Assembly: GCA_030041275.1 (NCBI GenBank)
Contig: JASHOE010000130.1
Location: 1 to 36,851 of the forward strand
Length of the DNA stretch: 36,851 nucleotides
Source of the DNA: Streptosporangiaceae bacterium
Lineage (GTDB): Bacteria; Actinomycetota; Actinomycetes; Streptosporangiales; Streptosporangiaceae
Direction of reading: 5' to 3'
In this document: positions 33,413-36,851 of the stretch, one piece after another
Numbering within the stretch: position 1 is the first letter of the stretch
How the letters are laid out: every line of letters begins with the position of its first letter
Notes under the pieces: generated by a model
The model's database searches: none
What the model saw: the letters and a program-made list of their open reading frames with translations, nothing else
What the model was told of the DNA's origin: nothing
Position numbers and translations under genes: made by a program

Positions 33413-34561
33413 GTGCTTGCCCGTACTCACGTGGTCATCCTCGGCGCCGGCTTCGGCGGTCTCGAGCTGGCGTCACGGCTGTCAGCCCAGCTGGCCGACC
33501 TGGTCCACGTCACTTTGATCGATCAGAACGACTCGTTCATCTTCGGCTTCGCCAAGCTCGACGTCATGTTCGGCCGACGGACGATGGACGAGGTCAGGAT
33601 CCCATACCGGAACATCGCCAGTCCGACGGTCACCTTCCGCCAGGAGAAGATCGTTTCCATCGACCCCAGCGACAAGCGCGTGGTCACGAACGCGGGCGAA
33701 TACAGCGCCGACGTGCTCGTGGTCGCCCTCGGCGCCGATCTGGCTCCGGAGGCAACGCCGGGCCTGCCTGAGTGCGGTTACGAGTTCTACTCGCCCGCTG
33801 GTGCGGCACGCGTGCATGACCTGCTCGGCGGATTTTCGGGCGGGAACGTGGTCATCGCCGTGCTCGGCGGGTTTTTCAAGTGCCCGCCGGCGCCGTACGA
33901 AGCGGCGTTCATGCTCCACGACCAGCTGGTCAGGCGAGGCGTGCGCGACGCGACGACTATTCATCTCGTCACCCCGATGGGCAAGCCAATCCCGATCTCT
34001 GACGAGACGTCTGATGCCATCATCGGGCTGCTTGATGAGCGCGGCATTCGCCACTCGCACGGGTCGTTGATCACGGCGCTCGATCCGGCCAAGAGGATTG
34101 CGCACCTTAGGGACGGCCAGGAATTGCCATTCGACCTCTTCCTGGCGGTGCCGGTGCACCGGGCTCCGGCCGTGGTCGTCGAGTCAGGGCTGACCGAGGA
34201 CGGCTGGGTTCCGGTTGACCCGGCGACGTTCGAGACCAGGTTCCCCGGCGTGTTTGCCGTGGGCGACGTCACCAGCGCGCCCGTGCCCCGCGCGGGCGTC
34301 GTCGCCGAGGGAGAGGCCGCGACCGTCGCCGACGTGCTGACCGCCCGGCTCGCCGGCGGGCCATCGCCTGCCCCGTACGCCGGCGAGGTGATCTGCTACG
34401 TGGAGATGGGTGACGACACGATCGGCAAGGTCGATGTCAACTTCCTGTCCGGGCCTGCGCCAGTGGCGGCCTTCACGCCGCCATCGCTGGCGCTGGCCGA
34501 CGATAAGCGCGGCTTCGCCGCCACGCGCCGGGCTCGCTGGTTCGGCGTGCCCTCGGCCTGA
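33413..34561 (+). CDS. NAD(P)/FAD oxidoreductase, sulfide:quinone reductase-like
   Basis: A 382-residue two-dinucleotide-fold flavoprotein. The FAD-binding motif VVILGAGFGGLELA is at the N terminus and VFAVGDVTSAPVPRAG is the second flavin motif. Three cysteines are spaced much as in sulfide:quinone oxidoreductases: Cys121 in PECGYE, Cys157 in FFKCPPAPYEAAF (an SQR-type CPPAPYE motif) and Cys328 in VICYVEMGDD. It lacks the extended C-terminal membrane helices of classic SQRs, so it may oxidise sulfide or persulfide, or act as another quinone-linked reductase. The GTG at 33413 follows an in-frame stop by six bases and has no clear ribosome site; GTG 33431 is an alternative. Confidence 0.85.
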   Translation: MLARTHVVILGAGFGGLELASRLSAQLADLVHVTLIDQNDSFIFGFAKLDVMFGRRTMDEVRIPYRNIASPTVTFRQEKIVSIDPSDKRVVTNAGEYSADVLVVALGADLAPEATPGLPECGYEFYSPAGAARVHDLLGGFSGGNVVIAVLGGFFKCPPAPYEAAFMLHDQLVRRGVRDATTIHLVTPMGKPIPISDETSDAIIGLLDERGIRHSHGSLITALDPAKRIAHLRDGQELPFDLFLAVPVHRAPAVVVESGLTEDGWVPVDPATFETRFPGVFAVGDVTSAPVPRAGVVAEGEAATVADVLTARLAGGPSPAPYAGEVICYVEMGDDTIGKVDVNFLSGPAPVAAFTPPSLALADDKRGFAATRRARWFGVPSA

Positions 34562-34590
34562 GCACTCCTCGCCGGATTCCACGCTCAGCC

Positions 34591-34610
34591 GCGAGGACGA
34601 GTGGCCTCGC
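34591..34610. terminator. Hairpin between the convergent flavoprotein and sulfotransferase-like genes
   Basis: GCGAGG-N8-CCTCGC forms a six-base-pair stem about 30 bases after the flavoprotein stop and 70 bases beyond the sulfotransferase-like stop on the other strand. It has no T-run. Confidence 0.35.
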
Positions 34611-34678
34611 CCGTCGCGGCGTTCTGCTCGGCGTGACGGACCAGCGCTTTCGCAGGTTCGGCTGCAAAGACTGACGGC

Positions 34679-35410
34679 TTAAGAACTCTCCCACGGCGTA
34701 ACGTCCAGCCGCTGTGCGTAAAGCTTCTCGTAGAACGGCCGGTGGTGATCGGCGATACGCGCGAGGTCGGGGGTGTTGTCGACGGTGTGCGGGTACACGT
34801 GCTCGTGCCGCTCGAAGCCGGAACTGGCGCTGGCGTCCACGTGCCAGCGTGCGTACGCGCGCCATTCGGGCCGTTCACCAGGCTCCCAGGTCAGCGCCCG
34901 CGAGAAGAAGGGCAGCCCGACGGCAGCGCAGTAGGCCGCCATCGTCGCGGCAGGTCGTCGCACGAGGTCATCGGAGTCGATGACAACTGAGGCATCCGCC
35001 CCGGCCTCGCGAACGGCGTCCTGCACCTGGCACAGCTTCTCCAGCCCGATGGAGTCGATGTTCATCTTGGGCGACAGCGCGTAGCTGGATGCCGCGATCG
35101 CCTCGGGTCGGCGGATGAGGAATGCGTGCCTGATCTCAGCGAGGAAGTGCCTGTCGGCGAGCACGTCCGGCAGGTAGTACGTCGGGGGGTGGTCTTTCAA
35201 GAACACGCGCATGTCATGCGTCCCATGAACGAGCCAGTCAAGGAGCGTCTGCGGCGAGTAGAAGGTCCGGGCTGCGGCGTCGGTCTCGCCAAAGTCCCTT
35301 ATCTTGCAGAACGGCTCGTGGAGCGCGGTCATGTCGCCGCGCTCAACCATCGAGCGAAAGAACGCCGTCGAGCGTGTTCGTGGTGGGCTCCACAGTGCGA
35401 ACACTGCCAT
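34679..35410 (-). CDS. Sulfotransferase-like family protein
   Basis: A 243-residue protein resembling the P-loop sulfotransferase family. The N-terminal WSPPRTRSTAFFRSM fits the PAPS 5'-phosphosulfate-binding loop. RHAFLIRRPEAIAASSYAL fits the 3'-phosphate-binding region with its conserved Arg and Ser. VVIDSDDLVRRPAATMAAYCAAVGLPF is a usual later segment, read in two parts as VVIDSDDLVRRPAAT and AAYCAAVGLPF. The acceptor is unknown and true sulfotransfer is not assured. The ATG at 35410 was chosen over a GTG at 35416 because TACGGT lies exactly six bases before it. It is a single gene, convergent with the SQR-like gene. Confidence 0.75.
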   Translation of the reverse strand: MAVFALWSPPRTRSTAFFRSMVERGDMTALHEPFCKIRDFGETDAAARTFYSPQTLLDWLVHGTHDMRVFLKDHPPTYYLPDVLADRHFLAEIRHAFLIRRPEAIAASSYALSPKMNIDSIGLEKLCQVQDAVREAGADASVVIDSDDLVRRPAATMAAYCAAVGLPFFSRALTWEPGERPEWRAYARWHVDASASSGFERHEHVYPHTVDNTPDLARIADHHRPFYEKLYAQRLDVTPWESS

Positions 35411-35416
35411 GGACAC

Positions 35417-35422
35417 ACCGTA
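35417..35422 (-). promoter_or_regulatory. -10 box, leaderless promoter of the sulfotransferase-like gene
   Basis: TACGGT read leftward ends six bases before the ATG at 35410 and decides the start over the alternative GTG at 35416. Confidence 0.55.
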
Positions 35423-35551
35423 TGCGCTCTCCGACTTGAGCTAGCAGCCCATGAGCCCGGTCCCGGCCGCCGCAGAGCGCGCGCGGCCAGGGACCGGATG
35501 ATGCGCAGCCGCAGGCCGCGCTTGGATCGTATTCAGTTGTGCCAAAGGAAA

Positions 35552-35583
35552 GCCGCCCGCCAGGGACTCGTCCTGGGGGCGGC
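35552..35583 (-). terminator. Probable intrinsic terminator, leftward
   Basis: GCCGCCC-g-CCAGG-AC and its complement form about a 14-base-pair stem with two single-base bulges and a four-base loop. In the leftward direction it is followed by TTTCCTTT, the only T-rich tail of this kind seen in the window. It could end a long acuC 3' UTR (about 300 bases) or a separate small RNA from the AT-rich patch at 35705-35760. Confidence 0.5.
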
Positions 35584-35889
35584 GCCTGCCGGTGGCCTGA
35601 CCGGCTACATCGCGGGCACCGTCCGTCTGGCCGCAGGCGCGTTCAGCAGTTCGCGCTCGATCGCTGACGACCAGGCTTCCACCAGACATTTCCCTTCAGC
35701 GCCAATGCTTCGGTATTGACGGTACGAATAGATCCGACCAATTCAAACTTATTTCCGGTGGCAGCATGGGTACGGCCGTTCGAGAGCCTCGACGAGCGCG
35801 TGCCTGCCCCTAGAGCTCGATGGCATCAGTCACCAGGGCACGAGACGCCGCAGCCAGGGATGGGCTGTTGACAGTCCGCGGGGTGTGCG

Positions 35890-36851
35890 TCAGGGAAACA
35901 GGCCATGCAAGGGGAACGCCGCGTTGCGGGTCGCCATGATCGCCTGATCGACGGGATCGTCCGGGTCGTAGCCACGATCGATGCTGGGAAAATCGGTGCT
36001 GGCGCCCTCAGTCATCAGTTCTGGCGCGGACTCTGCCGAGACCCAGCCGACGTACTCCCGCCACGTCTGCGGCGTCGGCGTCACGGGGTCGATCGGGTTG
36101 CCTGACGCCTCGGCCAGCAGGTGGGTCCAGGAGCGCGGGACGACCTGGACGAGCTGGTAGCCGCCGCCGCCGGTCAGCAGCCACCGGCCGCCAGCCGTCT
36201 CGTGCGCGAGTTGGTGCAGCAGTGCGTGGGCGGCGCGTTGCGCGTCGATGGTGATCTCCAGATCGGCGAGCGGGTCGCTCCAGTGCGTGTCACAGCCGTG
36301 CTGGGTCACCAGAATCTGTGGCCGAAACGCCGTGAGCAGCGGCGGCACAACGGCATGGAGCGCCCGCAGCCAGCCCGCGTCCGTGGTGCCGGCCGGCAGC
36401 GGCAGGTTCACGGCGCCGCCTTCGGCGGCGGGGCCGCCGGTCTCGTTAGCCCGGCCGGTGCCAGGGAACAGCGTTGCGGGATGCTCGTGCATGCTGATCG
36501 TGAGGACGCGTGGGTCATCCCAGAACGCGGCCTGCACCCCGTCGCCGTGATGGACATCGATGTCGACATAGCCGATCCGCTCGACGCCCTGGGCGAGCAG
36601 CCACGAGATCGCGATCGCCGGGTCGTTGTAGATGCAGAACCCGCTGGCGTTCCCGCGCATCGCGTGGTGCAGCCCGCCCGCGATGCTCGCGGAGTGCTGC
36701 GTCGAGCCGGACCACAGCGCGCGCGCCGCGCCGAGCGTCGCGCCGGCCACGAGCGCGGACGCCGCGTGCATGCCGGGAAACACCGGATCGTCCGCGGTAC
36801 CGAGGCCGTGTCGCAGCAGCGTGGCCGCGTCCGGCCGGGGCGTGCCTGGCG
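35890..36851 (-). CDS. acuC: Acetoin utilization protein AcuC (histone deacetylase fold), 5' end outside window
   Basis: A zinc-dependent deacetylase of the AcuC/class I HDAC family. The open frame continues to the right edge: upstream of the internal GTG at 36783 the residues read LLRHGLGTADDP and run directly into VFPGMHEASA-like VFPGMHAASALVAG, so the true start is beyond the window and about 70 N-terminal residues are missing. Visible motifs are GGLHHAM and the metal site IDVHHGDGVQ, then SMHEHPATLFPGTG and QHGCDTHWSDPLADL, and the closing LLTGGGGYQL. In Bacillus, AcuC deacetylates and activates acetyl-CoA synthetase; the same role here is inferred. Confidence 0.95.
   Translation of the reverse strand, partial: PGTPRPDAATLLRHGLGTADDPVFPGMHAASALVAGATLGAARALWSGSTQHSASIAGGLHHAMRGNASGFCIYNDPAIAISWLLAQGVERIGYVDIDVHHGDGVQAAFWDDPRVLTISMHEHPATLFPGTGRANETGGPAAEGGAVNLPLPAGTTDAGWLRALHAVVPPLLTAFRPQILVTQHGCDTHWSDPLADLEITIDAQRAAHALLHQLAHETAGGRWLLTGGGGYQLVQVVPRSWTHLLAEASGNPIDPVTPTPQTWREYVGWVSAESAPELMTEGASTDFPSIDRGYDPDDPVDQAIMATRNAAFPLHGLFP

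Larger units (their letters stand above)
35411..35889. other. Gap of about 480 bases without a convincing gene
   Basis: Open frames here have no recognisable protein character. The gap holds the sulfotransferase-like promoter at its left end, a bulged GC hairpin at 35459-35495 (GGTCCCGGCCGC paired with GCGGCCAGGGACC), a strong hairpin with a leftward T-rich tail at 35552-35583, and an unusually AT-rich patch at 35705-35760 that could hold a promoter. Read leftward, TTGAAT is followed 16 bases later by TACCGT in that patch. Confidence 0.5.

Noticed and set aside
35441..35719. Short open frames on both strands in the 35411-35889 gap
   Set aside because: Their residues are low-complexity, no start has a ribosome site or leaderless box, and the region contains two strong hairpins.

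Overview
The window is very GC-rich, its codons strongly prefer G or C in the third position, and it starts many genes with GTG. Together with an isoleucine T-box, a Cfp29-type encapsulin with a DyP peroxidase, a DosR/DosS pair and many leaderless promoters, this points to a chromosome of an actinomycete (Actinomycetota). No rRNA, tRNA, insertion sequence, phage gene or CRISPR array was seen. This is core and metabolic chromosome, not a mobile island.

Layout. 1-3350: ileS (leftward, running off the left edge) behind a T-box leader with an AUC specifier. 3350-5220: a ureohydrolase-fold protein, a YjbR/MmcQ protein and a stand-alone Lon N-terminal-domain protein. 5254-8283: a DyP peroxidase-encapsulin operon (leftward) with a divergent xi-class hydroquinone reductase-type GST. 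8317-10733: a two-gene operon of an MpaB-type oxygenase and an ABC1/UbiB kinase-like protein. 10856-14634: galE, two tandem 306-residue membrane transporter paralogues and a small P-loop ATPase behind a 16-bp tandem repeat. 14609-19916: a leftward polyhydroxyalkanoate operon (acyl-CoA ligase, PHA synthase, PHA depolymerase, acyl-CoA dehydrogenase) in which every junction overlaps or nearly touches. 20100-24260: HrpA-type helicase. 24397-27404: a frameshifted AbiEi/DUF559 protein, an orphan class II aminoacyl-tRNA synthetase-like protein and a Tat-exported esterase. 27604-30444: PspC, a PspC-fused histidine kinase, its NarL-type regulator and a small repeat-bearing membrane protein. 30573-34561: a DosS-like GAF histidine kinase, a convergent DosR-like regulator with its own DosR box, and a sulfide:quinone reductase-like flavoprotein. 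34679 to the right edge: a sulfotransferase-like protein and AcuC (running off the right edge).

How it works together. Several modules fit a redox, low-oxygen and carbon-storage theme: a caged peroxidase, a quinone-handling GST, a UbiB-like kinase, a DosRS hypoxia circuit beside an SQR-like enzyme, and a complete PHA cycle. This link is an inference from gene content, not proof of co-regulation.

The strongest cross-window pattern is that ten genes carry an NANNNT hexamer exactly six bases before the start codon, as expected for leaderless transcription. In dosR this places a perfect GGGAC-N4-GTCCC palindrome at -42.5 from the predicted transcription start. The best candidates for something undescribed are the orphan synthetase-like protein at 25532-26470 and the 60-bp repeat that begins exactly on the stop codon of the response regulator at 30113.
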